Source of the DNA: Chelydra serpentina
Taxonomy: Eukaryota; Chordata; Testudines; Chelydridae
Direction: 5' to 3'
NCBI GenBank assembly: GCA_037349315.1
Contig: JBAIAC010000006.1
Location: 57,098,501-57,162,500 of the forward strand
DNA: 64,000 nt
This document shows positions 10,604 through 21,959 of the stretch, one piece after another. Within the stretch, counting starts at the first letter, position 1. Every line of letters starts with the position of its first letter. The notes under the pieces were generated by a model. It made no database searches. It worked only from the letters and a program-made list of their open reading frames with translations, and was not told the DNA's origin. The position numbers and the translations under genes were made by a program.

Positions 10604-13480
10604 TCATTGTAAACACAAATAACTGAAATACAGTAACAAACACACACTATAATTAATAATATAACTTAGTGAATGGTGTGTCTGATAGGTGAAGAAAACA
10701 AATATCATTGCTATGGGCATTTCTCTCAATGTAAAAGCTATACAAAACAATTCACACCTTTTGTATGCTACTATTTTTTTCTGAGATTTAAGCAAACTAA
10801 AGTCAGTGATTAGGTTGGCAAAGTTCATTTCTTGGACCAACTCTGGTCCCTCAAAAACATTCAAACTGTTTTGCTAAACTGTGAATCTGGGTTCTTTTTT
10901 TATCCTATTCATCTTTGAAAATGACTGCTCTCCTTCACATTTAGTCACGGATAGGTTGAGAAAAATTCATAGGCCAATGTCAACATTAGAAAATGTAGAC
11001 ACAAGACAACTGTGCAGAAGCAGCTGATGCAGTCAGTGCATGTGGTAACTTGTTTCATTTTCTGCAGAGAACGGACACTGAACGAGTTTGTCAGGAAAGT
11101 TTTGGTCCAAGTCTTGAGGGTAAAGTGCTGCATATCTGCAAACTTCATTGACATACACTAAACCCAGTTTAAACAGGACTTCAAAGAACTCATACAGAAC
11201 ATTGAAAGCATCCAGTCTGTGACGTAGACAAGTTGCAAGTTTGTCAGTTCTGACAAAAAAATGTTTCAGTGCAAAACTGATGGCTTCATTCAAGTACTGG
11301 CTCTACTGCCCTCAATTGGTTTTCTTTTATGAGGACAACAAATTCATATTGATAGTACAATAGATTCCACTTACTAGTGATCCGGATATTAACAACTTCC
11401 AGTTAATAGCAACATTTTGCCAGGAACCAATCCCAACCCAATGACTTTAATATTAATGGGATTTGGACATCGGCAATGGCATGTCACTTATTAACAATAT
11501 TGTTTGGAAGAAAGGCTACAGCTGGAGGCAGGTTTATGAGGTTGCAACCAGGGAAGGAAGCACTGGGACATGCAGAGCACTTGCCACAGGAAGGTTTGCA
11601 GGGCTGCAGCCAGGGAAGGCACATCCCAACAATTCCTTCCCTGGCTGCAGCCTCGCAAACCTGCCTTTCGCTTATTAGCAACTGCCAGATAATGGCAACT
11701 TTTTTCTGGCAACCGACGGATTGCTAATAAGCAGAATATACTGTATTCAGAAGTAGCGAACACATTTTCTTTGCACTGAATTCAAAATCCTCAAACTGGT
11801 CACATAATAGCCCAACAAATGTTTCCAGGGAGCACAGTACATTAACAGCAATACTTAGATCTATGTCCATCTTCTGTAGCTGGGTGCTAGTCAGTTTGAA
11901 CTGCTGAAGCACAGTGTTCAAAAGAGTGCCATGACAGCTGTCTCCGATTGTTCCATTTTCATCTGAAGATAAGTTGCATTTAAACAAGTGTCTGGAGGCT
12001 GATTTATATTTTTTGAAAGACCTTCCAAGGCTTGTTGAATACTGCTATAGTTTTGACACAACGGCTTGGTAGAATCGGCACAATTACACCACTGAGTATC
12101 TGAGAGACTTTTGAGAGTCAACAATCTCTGGCTAGTGTCAGCATTCATGTTGTGGAAATGGATATCCATCAATATGTTGAGGCAGAGCGGAAAGAATAGA
12201 GTCACCCATAACCCCCCCAAAATGACTGCATCTGAGCAATTGTTTACACTGTTGACTCTAACTAAACGTAGTATTATCATACGGTTGTCCACAACAGACA
12301 CATACAAAACTTATTTATTTATCATAGCCACCACAGCTTTGGCCATTTGCACATGTGATTCTCAGGTGGCTGAAACTCAAGGAATTTCACAATTATATGC
12401 CCCTCTAAATTGAGAAATCAGAAGATGAATGTGAGCTGGTCTACATGCACATACATCAGGAGTTGTATCAACAGTTATAGAAAAATACTTGGCTTGCTGT
12501 AATTCTGCTGCTATAGTATTTTTAATGATCATTCCCATCAATTCAATGAATGTCAGAGATAGCTGATGACATTTCCATTCTGTCCATATGTAGGTAGGTG
12601 GTCAGCCAGAAATGGATCAAACTGTGATATTAGTTCCAAAATCCCAAAATAATTTCTAATGCTTTCAGATTCTAATACGTCCTGACCATGGAAGCCAAAC
12701 CCACAAACACTTTGTAAGTGCCACCACATGCTGAAGAACATCTCTTTGGTTCTGCTCTTCTGAATTAAATTGGTGTGCCAGATCAGAGTGAATCCTGTCC
12801 CTACCAAACAATATTCTGGTATGTGTTTTGTATGTATGTGTTACCCAAGCCAGAATGCAGACTCAGTGTTCTATGCCTCCTGTTATGCTCAGAAAGTCAC
12901 TTGGGGTGTTTCCAATCACTAAAGCCTTCTGTAAACGCATGCGATCTCCTGGAGAAAAGCCTATATGAAAAGCAATAAGCATTTCCAGTAGATGGAGAGT
13001 AAATAAGCCAATCTCACGCAACAACTTCACTCTTATGCAGAGAAAATGAAAAAAAGTTCTTTAGAAAACAAATATTCTCTTCACTTTCCTGCAATTACCC
13101 ATGTAGAATTCAGGAAGTTTTCTACTTCTGCATTTCTACACACAGCCAACCTTTGGCAAACAAAAACTGCCTGTTGTTTTCATCAGATTTTCTCAACAGT
13201 GCAGGATCTGTAGAAATTTAGTCAATTGTAGATACATTTACCTTTTCTTCTTAATCAGCCTTGAATGTAGTAACATGCTGCTATATTTCTACGATCTTTC
13301 CTTCTGCTTGCAAATTTTCAACATCACCAGCTCCATATGGGCCATGTTGCTCCCAGTCATTTATTTCAGCCACTTCACAACTCCCTTGTAGAGGCTTCTT
13401 TTATTTTTTTTAAAAAACATGTTGAGTTTTGAAAATGTTTCTAATAAAGCTGCATCTTTTTAACGTTTTTCTTTCTTCTT
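10604..13480 (-). pseudogene. hAT transposase pseudogene (ZMYM1-like lineage)
   Basis: Remnants run N to C on the minus strand in several frames. At 12553-12807 is SIRNYFGILELISQFDPFLA, a block typical of the DUF4371 region. At 11918-12307 is LLTLKSLSDTQWCNCADSTK, equivalent to the conserved TRWxxR/A segment (here TQWCNCA). At 11033-11293 and 10604-10864 are parts that fit the C-terminal dimerisation region (LREMPIAMIFV). Frameshifts and stops separate these blocks and a MITE interrupts the region, so no active transposase can be made. Confidence 0.75.
11358..11743. mobile_element. Tigger/pogo-like MITE nested in the hAT element
   Basis: Flanked by TA on both sides (11356-11357 and 11744-11745). 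The inverted ends pair over about 25 bases: CAATAGATTCCACTTACTAG on the left and, reverse complemented, CAGTATATTCTGCTTATTAG on the right. The TA target and the CAGTA-type terminus suit the Tc1/mariner-pogo group. It separates blocks of the host transposase, so it arrived later. Confidence 0.7.
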
Positions 13481-13547
13481 TTGTTATGTTTCTGTTTACC
13501 ATGTCCATTTGAGTAGCGATGGTTAGTACACACATGCATGATTTACA

Positions 13548-13848
13548 CCGGGGTAGGCAACCTATGGCATGCGTGCCAAAGGTGGCACGTGAGCTGATTT
13601 TCAGTGACACTCACGCTGCCCGGGTCCTGGCCACTGGTTCAGGGGGCTCTGCATTTTAATTTAATTTTAAATGAATCTTCTTTAACATTTTTAAAGCTTT
13701 ACATATAACAATAGTTTAGTTATATATTAAAGACTTATAGAAAGAGACCTTCTAAAAACATTAAAATGTATTACTGGCACGTGAAACCTTAAATTAGAGT
13801 GAATAAATGAAGACTCGGCACACCACTTCTGAAGGGTTGCCGACCCCT
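13548..13848. mobile_element. hAT MITE (301 bp) nested in the larger hAT
   Basis: Perfect 8-bp duplication GATTTACA (13540-13547 and 13849-13856). The inverted ends are CCGGGGTAGGCAACC and, from the right, AGGGGTCGGCAACCC. The interior contains ggcacgtgagctgattttca and an AT-rich core. It encodes no protein. Confidence 0.85.
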
Positions 13849-14399
13849 GATTTACACATTAGCTGTATTCTAACCACTCCTGGAATGCTAACACCAGCAT
13901 GCACAGTGTGTGCTAGCACACAGTGGTACATACATTAATTTACATATTCACATTGTAGTTGAAGTACATTGAGTATTCATCTAAAAACAGTCAGGCCACA
14001 TATCAAAAATGCTCAAACCATTTTCAAGGGACGGGGTTGCAAGTGTTATTAAATAAATATGTAAAATCGTGAACAGAAATTCTTGCTCTTACAGTGATGA
14101 ACACAGGATACATATATGTGTTAGGGCTCTATAAATAAAAAATGGAAGATGAAATATGTAAGCTCATAATTAAAGGTCTCCCATGTCTTCTGGGGACCCT
14201 GTCCATTAATATGGCCCTGGCAGGGCTGGAACAGAGCCGAACTGGCAGCAGGCCAGCAGAAAGCAAGAGCTCCAAATGACTACCCCCTGCAGTAAAAAGC
14301 AAGCCGAAGCCACCCTTTCCTCCACCTCCATGGCAGGATGGCTCCACTGTCTAGTATTGGGCTCCATTACATGGAAGCCATGTAGGACAGCCCCCTGCC

Positions 14400-14413
14400 G
14401 GGGGGGGGGGGGG
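14400..14413. repeat. Homopolymer run of 14 G followed by a GA-rich tract
   Basis: G tract with a short purine run (gaaagagagagagagagg) after it. It lies in the 306-base strip between the two hAT elements, where nothing else is recognisable. Confidence 0.9.
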
Positions 14414-14742
14414 CAGAAGGAAAGAGAGAGAGAGAGGAGCTGCACATTCCCCCTCAAATACATCAATGTAGTAGGGAGGAGAAGGGGAAGTAGGAGGACA
14501 TGTAGCACTGCCCTAGCTGTTTCTGCTTGGGGACAGGGCCGGATTAAGACCTTTAGAGGTCCTAAGCACTGAAAAGATTATGGTGCCCCCCCATATGCAA
14601 TTCAAAATAAAAACAATACTATACCGTAAAATAAAATTTTATTTTTTGAAATGACACAAAACTTACATGTATGCTGAAATTAAAATAGCTTCTTTCTAGA
14701 TTTTCTGATTGCAAAATTCTGGATAAGTTCATCAAAACTGAC

Positions 14743-16805
14743 TCAACGAAGCATGTCTGCTTCCATACACAATAGGGAAAGTGAATCAAGTCTGTCCTGA
14801 CACATTGTTGTTCTCTGAGGGTTTTTTATTCTTTTCAGCTGAGAAAAAGAGCGTTCTGTGGAGCAGTTAGTAATCATCAATGTTAGAAAAATACGTAGTG
14901 CGATCTCTATATTTGGAAATACACATTGTATTCCATCTTTTAATATTGTGTCATGAAGATCAATGTGACTGAATTTCATTTTTCCTATTTCATTAAACTT
15001 TGCGCGCATATAACAGTGGAACTGCCTTACTTCTCCATAGAGATTCATGTTCAAGTCAACAGGGTATGAGTCAACTAGCTTTTGGGAACCTTGTGAATAT
15101 TGTTCGTCAGATAAGTCCATATCATTTAGAAAATAAAATCTACTTGATGCTTCTTTGTACACTTCACCTCTCCTCTTCATATGAGCTTCAAATGTATCAA
15201 TTATAGTGTAGTAAGTAGATACGCAAAATTTGTCTCTAGGGGTAGGTCTATACTTACCCGTCGCGTCGGAGGCGCGGGATCGATGTTCTGGGTTCGATTT
15301 ATCGCGTCTTGTCAAGACGCGATAAATCGAACCAGGAAGTGCTCCCTTGTCGACGCTGGTAATCCAGCTCGACGAGTGGAGTAGGCGGAGTCGACGGGGG
15401 AGCCTGCGCGCCGCGTCTGGACCACAGGTAAGCTCGAACTAAGGTACTTCGACTTCAGCTACGTTATTAACGTAGCTGAAGTTGCGTATCTTAGTTCGAC
15501 GGGGGGGGTTAGTGTAGACCTGGGCTAGGATTCAATGCTGTTTCTGTTGCACTGCTATCATTTGCTTGTTTTTTCCTGATTCGCTTGCGGGACTGGGCTT
15601 CTTTGTAGTTAGTATCAGGCAAGATATCTTTTGATATGTCTTCAAATCTTTCGAAATCATTCCTCAAAGTGTGTAAGTGGTCTGCTAATGATTGACAGAG
15701 GTCTGCACATGTTTTCAAATCCAATTCTTTTTCTTGGAGAGCTTGACTTGTGTGGTAAAAGTGTTGTAAAATTTAATTCCACATGGTCAACATGAATACA
15801 AACTCTAGTTCTTGCATCTTGTTTGCAATGTTTTCTGCCTCTCGTATAGTTTCTCCCTTTTGTGATTGGTCTTCAGCTATACTTTCTAATGCATCCACAA
15901 TCTTTGATTAGGACTCCAGAACTGCACTTCTTGCCACTGCATGTGCCTCCCAGCGAGTATTAGAAAGAGATTTCAACACATGATCATTGGCCAAATATGT
16001 TTTAAGAACTGCCCATTGGTGTGTTGAGGCAGAGAAAAATGTATAAAGTAACTGGACTGTTGAGAAAAAACGTACTGCCACCGGACAACAATCAACAGCA
16101 CTGCGACCAACAAGATTGAGAGTGTGTGCAGCACATGGTATGAATATGGCATATTTGTTCTGTTCTAAAAGCTTCTTCTGCATTCCTTGATAACGCCCTG
16201 ACATGTTGGCAGCGTTGTCATAAGATTGACCTCTGCACTTTGATAAGTCTATTTTGCAAACCTGGCACACATAATGCAGTACTTGATTTGCTATTTCTTC
16301 ACCAGTGTGGCTTTTCAAATTGAGGAATGTTATAAATTGTTCAACTGGTTTTCCGTCTGTGGGAGACACATATCTTAGTACAATACTCAATTGATCAATA
16401 TGTGAAAGATCAGCTGTAGTTTATCGACAGATAAACTGAAGTACTCAGCAGTACTTATTTCATCCACAATAGCTGAACGAACTTTGTCACTCATTAGACC
16501 AATGAGTTGATCACATATTGTCTTGGATAAGTATGATGTCAGCATTCCCATATTTTGAGATTATGGCCTGCTAAAAATGGGTCAAATTGAGGCACAAGCT
16601 ACAACAATCCCAAGAAATCTCCATTCTGCAATGATCCAAATGTGTCATTTGATCCCCGGAAAGGCAGACCACATTCAACTGATGTTTGAATAACAGCTAT
16701 AACACGCTGCAAGACATGTTGCCAGTATTCACGCTCCACTTTAATTTGTTCTTTCAATTTTTGTGTCAATCCAAAGCCCTGTCTTCTATTTAAATATGTC
16801 AACAT
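14743..16805 (-). pseudogene. hAT transposase pseudogene with C-terminal hATC dimerisation domain
   Basis: Blocks in N-to-C order on the minus strand: REYWQHVLQRVIAVIQTSVE (16599-16805), then a core with VLRYVSPTDGKPVEQF, CRGQSYDNAANMSG and SNTRWEAHAVA (15908-16390), then the C terminus with FPNIEIALRIFLTLMITNCS and TERSFSQLKRIKN (14743-15315). The last part is the hATC dimerisation signature, and the GxxYDxAxxMSG and TRWEA motifs are typical of this lineage. Stops, frameshifts and the nested MITE break the frame. Confidence 0.85.
15241..15524. mobile_element. Palindrome-rich nested MITE
   Basis: Splits the hAT transposase frame between two of its blocks and is flanked by CTAGG on both sides (15236-15240 and 15525-15529). 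The inverted ends are GGTAGGTCTATACTTACCCG and, from the right, CCCAGGTCTACACTAACCCC. Inside are two long perfect or near-perfect palindromes, gttcgatttatcgcgtc with its complement (about 15291-15331) and cttcagctacgttaa with its complement (about 15451-15481). It is far more GC- and CpG-rich than its surroundings. The superfamily is unknown. Confidence 0.7.
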
Positions 16806-17774
16806 TGAATCTCTGTGAGTAGTGCTATTTTCATGTTGTTCAATTAAAACAGTATTCCGCCAGTCACTAAATACATCTGCAGCATTATTTCGATCTATGT
16901 TAGTAGGACACCCCCCTGGTTTAGGTGGGGATAAGTAATAAAAAGAGAACGGATAAATGGAGGAAGTGTGTGTAGTGGAGTGTAAGGAAGTCTAACAAAG
17001 TTCTGATTTTTCCCCATGATGACTACTTTGATGCTTTTTTTGAAATATCAAATTTTTTCCCCAAAAAATCTCATTTTTTTTGGTGCCCCCTGCTTTGCTG
17101 GTGCCCTAAGCACATGCTTAGTTTGCCTATTGGGTAATCTAGCCTTGCTTGGGGATGTCTCCCTTCCCAACCTGAGCAGGAGCAAGGGGTATGTCTCAAT
17201 TGCCTCTGGATCCATCAAGTCACACCCTGAATAGTGAGGTGAGCATTTTAGGTTAGGTAAAGGTTGGCAGGAGAAAGCATCACAGGAGCAGAAACTGCAG
17301 TTCTGCATCGCAGAGTCAGTGAGCTCCCAGAAGGGTAACAACACAGTTTATTGTTGCCAATTTGCATGCTTTGCATATCAACTGCTGAATGCCTGCTTCA
17401 TCATCTCTGCATATATTTTGAAACCAATGCAGATGCTAGGGAAGTGAGGCAGACTCATTAGTTTATATAAACAGACACAGAACTGGGTAATTTCTTTCAT
17501 AATAAGAAGAGGGAGAAAAGATGAAAGAAATAAACAAAGACGACTGCCAGAGCTGGGAGTTCCCAGATATATGGGCAAGCCAAAAGAATTTTAAGATACA
17601 TATTGCTCAATAAGTAGCACTTCTGCCTCTGGCCCAGGCAGTCATATATTTAACTCCCACAGCAAGGCTTGGCTTCAGATCCATCAATGACACTGTAGTA
17701 CAGTAACTGCTCTTAAAGAAACACTGGAACAAAGAAGCAGTGTTTGAAGATTAATGTGGATGGCATAGTGTGGA

Positions 17775-17905
17775 AGTAAAAGTGAGGTCTGGTAGTCAGA
17801 CAACCTGGTTTCTATGCCCAGCACACTGTAGGCTTGCTATATGACCTTGAGCAGGTCACTCAATATTTATAGTCCAGGAGCCGTAGAATTCTACCTGTCC
17901 TGCAG
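17775..17905 (+). repeat. MIR-like core-SINE remnant
   Basis: The block order resembles a MIR: tcagacaacctggtttctat, gcccagcacac, cttgctatatgaccttgagc and aggtcactcaatattta. Degraded. Confidence 0.55.
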
Positions 17906-18821
17906 ATTATTCATGTCCTGTTAGGTGAATTCAATTGAACAACACTGAATCCATTTAAAAGACATCCCCTCCTATAAAGCATGAAGAACTTTAAAGATCC
18001 AGGGTGGTATTTGGCTCCATTTCCCCATTTCTCAGTGTAATTATGCCTACCCAGTTTTTCTTTTTTTAACAGAACATCAAAATCCCCACCTAAAAGGTGC
18101 TACATAAGTAGAAAATATCAGTTGCATGCTCTGCTCAACAGCTATAAATAATTCAGTTTTGCTACTACTTATCACTTACAAAGAAGTTGACGGGTTTCAA
18201 GTGCTGTAAATACAAATACAAATTACATTGCCCCATATTGCTTTTGTGCCTGTTCTTAGATTGCCATTTATTTCTGCCAATACCAAAGGGACAGGCATTA
18301 ACTCATATTTCACATTTTATTGCAAATTCACAGTCCTGCTGACTTCACAGGCTGTGTTTAGTCACTGAAGAATATTTCTGTCTGCCTTCATGGTTAAAGC
18401 CTTTCCTTTGACTTCTTTTCTCACCCCATATAGCATGGAAAGAAGTCGGAGCATTACTTTTTCTCAGTAGATCCTGAATGTGTATATGTCCAGGCATCCC
18501 CTCTTATATCACAAACTTTCTCCACAAAGCTGTCCAAATGCACTTGTCTTAGGATCTTTGCATTCAACAGTGTGCTTTGCATGGCTTTAGTAGCCAGATT
18601 TCTTGCTGAAATATATTGCAATTAAGTGGTTGGTTCCTCCCCAGAGAAAACTTTGAACCTTTGAAGTATTAGTCAGAGTGCATCCTCATCTTCATTGTCA
18701 CACTGCTTCCTTGCCTTTTTTGACCTATTTGCGAATAAGCTGGTCATCCAGGCCAACGTGGAACTTGGCTCTGGTGTCTGCTGCAATATGGGCTCTCAGC
18801 TTGAAAGACAAGGCCCATCTG

Positions 18822-18822
<1 letters not shown>

Positions 18823-18855
<33 letters not shown>
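18823..18855. repeat. Run of 33 consecutive G
   Basis: Uninterrupted G tract followed by agggagacgg. On the minus strand it is C33. It can form G-quadruplex structures. The open frames here (poly-Gly and poly-Pro) are artefacts of the tract. Confidence 0.95.
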
Positions 18856-18856
<1 letters not shown>

Positions 18857-19079
18857 GGGAGACGGTTGAGCAAAAGTAATAGGGCCACCATTTCCATGTA
18901 CCACCACCAAAATCTGAAGTTCCTACTACCTTCACCTCAATTGATCACCAATGTGGAGGTGGGATTTCAAAATATTTGTGAATTACAAAGATGAAGGGAC
19001 ATGAATTCACCATAAGAATGTGACTAATTGGCTTTGACAATATCCTCTTTAAACTCTTGATCATGTGCTACTATATAGT

Positions 19080-21230
19080 CCAAGAGTTGTGGAAGAAATA
19101 GGCAACACAATGCTTGAAACGTTGCTTGTAGTCCTGCATCACCCTGGCATGTGGTTTGACATGGTTTGACATGGTTCACAGCTTGTTCTGCTGATTTGGT
19201 CCAAGAACTCTACTTTCAATACAGTCATCTGCTAGCCCTCAAGCCTGTATGTGCTGGCCTATACGTCTTTGAAAGTTCATTGAGATATGGAGGCCACCTA
19301 ATCATGGAATAAGCCATTCTCTGTACCCTGGTGTGCCTCTTTTTAGTTCCATCAGTTTACACTACAGAACTTTATCAACGTTTAGAACCACATACTGCTG
19401 GCCAAGCACTGACACACGTTTGCATCTCTGTACACCAGCACTGAGGATGTCTAGCTCTTGAGCAGGTATGTGAATGATTGGCTGGTATCCAGTGCTAATT
19501 GTCATGTGCAACTGGCTGAAACCCACATCTTGGAGTCTCATTTTGATGTTTAACAATAAAAGCCAAATCAGAAGCTCTTGCCTGCATCGCAGCTTTGCAG
19601 TTTTCTTCAGATTCAGAGTATCACTCTTTGCAAACACGGTCTATGAATACTGGTTTAGCTTTACCATTTCTTACACTGGCTGATAGGATTGTGTCAACTG
19701 CATCAGCAACATTCAGTGTGCTGTTATTTGATGACTTTAAATTATTCAACATCAGATATGAGGCAACTCCTCTTGGCCAAGCAGTAACTTGGGTTGCATG
19801 GAATTTGTTTTTGACATCCAGAAAATGCGTAATTTGTGTCAGTATTGGTGGCTGCATAGAAAAAAAAGCATCCTGAGAACAAGCTGGAAGGAATAACATC
19901 ATCATTCACAGCTTCCATACTTCGTAGGGTTTTCTCTGCTAGGGCTGTGCCCACCTTTAAGATTCCTTCATAACTAATGAAGTGGCTAGTCTTATGGAGA
20001 AGCTGAACAAGTTGTTCTGACCTTGTTGCCTGATAGAGGGTTCACCCAAGACCAATAGGCTTTAGTGTCCATTTCCTTCCAATACTCACACATATACAAA
20101 ATATTGAGCTACACTAAGCACCTTGAATTTCACTGATTCTTGTTTCTCAGAGTTCTCTTTATTACCATCATCTTCATACAGCACTGGAGGAATATGTGCA
20201 GGCTATCTGGAATGCAAGCAGACATCATCCTCACTGACCCTGAAACCTTTGTGGCTAGGGTGTGACAAAGTATCTCCTAGAATTTCAAATGCAACATGTA
20301 CCCAGTGACAGAAATATGTCTCCTTGGGGATGGTAAATGGAGGCAGCCATCTTATGATCTTGGCAAGAATCATTAGTGAGTTGAATATGTATTTATACTT
20401 TGCTGGAATTAAAAGCATTTGTCTCTCAGCAGGAGACCAATCAGACAATGAAAGGAACTGAAATAAGTCTCCAATATGAGCTTGGAGTTTGTCCTTAAAT
20501 GATCATCTATGACTGATGTAGGAGTGTGGAATTTCAATGCCAGTTTCCATTACAAGATTGCAGTAATGACGCTGTACCTCAAATTGCTGCATGCTGAAGC
20601 TCACTTTGAAGCCAACGCATTGCTGTATCGGTAATTTTGGTGCCATCACTCTTCATCATCACAGACCTCAAACAGGATACAACAAGTTAGATTCAGCAGC
20701 TATGAGGTCATTTACTCCACCTAAATGAACACTCATTTTGTAATCAAATACAACTGCCCTCATTATCTGTTCACTCATCTTGAATGTAGTTACAGAGATG
20801 AGTCTCTGTTTATGGTGCACGCCTTGTCAAAACATGCAACATCTCTAGTTCATAGGTTTCACAAAACTGGACTGTCTTTATTACGGACACTGGGTTGTTT
20901 TTATTGGGAAAACTAAGCTTGCCACTGTGATACATCAGTTGCAGATACTCTTGTATTCTGTAACCTCTGGAATTTGCCCTTGTCAGTGTATTGGGCATAG
21001 CAATTTCTGTGCCACACAATTGATACCGCTTGTTCTGAATGAACTCAGTTCGTTCAATGGCCTCACCGTATATGACATTGTGTAGTTTCTTTCTAATGGC
21101 TGTTGCCGCCCTTATTCTACGCAATCCTTCTTCACTGACTTCATGCCCATCTTCTCTGTGTTGTTTGCCACGAAGCAAGTAGAGACCGTAAGAAATTGGG
21201 GTTGATCTGTTGAGACTTACTACCAAGTTC
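19080..21230 (-). pseudogene. Broken gene of an uncharacterised transposon-like protein family
   Basis: Open blocks follow one another on the minus strand in shifting frames. At 20810-21226 is EEGLRRIRAATAIRKKLHNV, RTEFIQNKRYQLCGTEIAM and NPVSVIKTVQFCETYELEML. At 20203-20448 is a block with SDWSPAERQMLLIPAKY. At 19621-19905 is DVKNKFHATQVTAWPRG with KSSNNSTLNVADAVDTILSA. At 19362-19637 is QPIIHIPAQELDILSAGVQR. Beyond a stop at about 19.3 kb the sequence continues LGGLHISMNFQRRIGQHIQ. The last motif resembles a lineage-specific repeated family that I recall from fish and cnidarian predictions, with no known function. I cannot place it in a named superfamily and see no terminal repeats. Confidence 0.45.
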
Positions 21231-21900
21231 CATTACTACCAGTTTATCTTCAACTGTAACCAATATGAGTGTTATAAACCACCTCAGCTAACTACTGTTG
21301 CTCTGTTTGTTTAAAAAAAAAAACCATTGCCAGAACTGCTCTGTTAATTCTGGTCAAACTACAAAGCATTACATACTATACAAGAAATACTAAGCATGAA
21401 AGAAATTGAGAAAAGGATTTAACTTTTTATGGGAAAATAACTTCTGTGTTTGATTAACTTATTTCGAATATTACGATATATAGATGACTCAAAACTATAA
21501 AAAGTTGAATATTAGGGTGCAATAGGTGTTAAAACCATGATTTGTGTCTTCTGATTTCTCTTCTTAATAGACTGAGAAGTACAGTTTGATTTCAATGATA
21601 AGTTCATGCACAAACCACTGGTATATCAAACATTTCTGGTGAATTTTGGTGGCCATATATATCTGCAGGTTGAACATCAAAATTCAACTTGGTAGCAGCC
21701 ATTTTCAAAATCAACAGGTTCAAATTTTGTTAGAAAAAGTTGTTAACCTTTAATCTCTTCTAGAGGATTGATTCTGAGATTTCTATCTAGTCTACTATGC
21801 CCCCCGATAGGCTGGAATTGTAGCTGCTGAACCTCTGCACCACCTAGAGGGTTGAAGTTGCTGGTTACTAGTACAAGTTCCACAACTAAACGTAGGGTCT

Positions 21901-21959
21901 GATCCTGCTGCCATTCAAATCAATGGAAGAACTCCCATTGATTTGAATATTGCAGGATC
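21901..21959. repeat. Palindromic amniote repeat (GATCCTGC type)
   Basis: Outer arms gatcctgc (21901-21908) and gcaggatc (21952-21959) are exact complements. Inside, attcaaatcaatgg (21913-21926) pairs perfectly with 21935-21948. The wording is that of a common old amniote palindromic repeat. Confidence 0.6.

Larger units (their letters stand above)
9898..14219 (-). mobile_element. hAT DNA transposon with disrupted transposase, carrying two nested elements
   Basis: Flanked by a perfect 8-bp target-site duplication GCAGGGCT (9890-9897 and 14220-14227), the hallmark of hAT insertion. The left end begins CAGGGCTGGATTAAG. The right end, reverse complemented, begins CAGGGCCATATTAAT. Transposase fragments of the ZMYM/DUF4371-type hAT lineage read on the minus strand. 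Within it lie a Tigger-like MITE (11358-11743) and a hAT MITE (13548-13848). Without these the element is about 3.6 kb, the size of an autonomous copy. Confidence 0.85.
14534..17147 (-). mobile_element. Second hAT DNA transposon (2.6 kb) with disrupted transposase
   Basis: Perfect 8-bp duplication CTTGGGGA (14526-14533 and 17148-17155). The left end reads CAGGGCCGGATTAAG. The right end, reverse complemented, reads CAAGGCTAGATTACC. Near both ends lies a ctaagca / tgcttag motif and a GGTGCCCCC block, in inverted orientation. Transposase blocks read on the minus strand. A 284-bp element (15241-15524) sits inside. Confidence 0.88.

Noticed and set aside
18678..18994. Open frames with poly-Gly or poly-Pro
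   Set aside because: Caused by the 33-base G tract.
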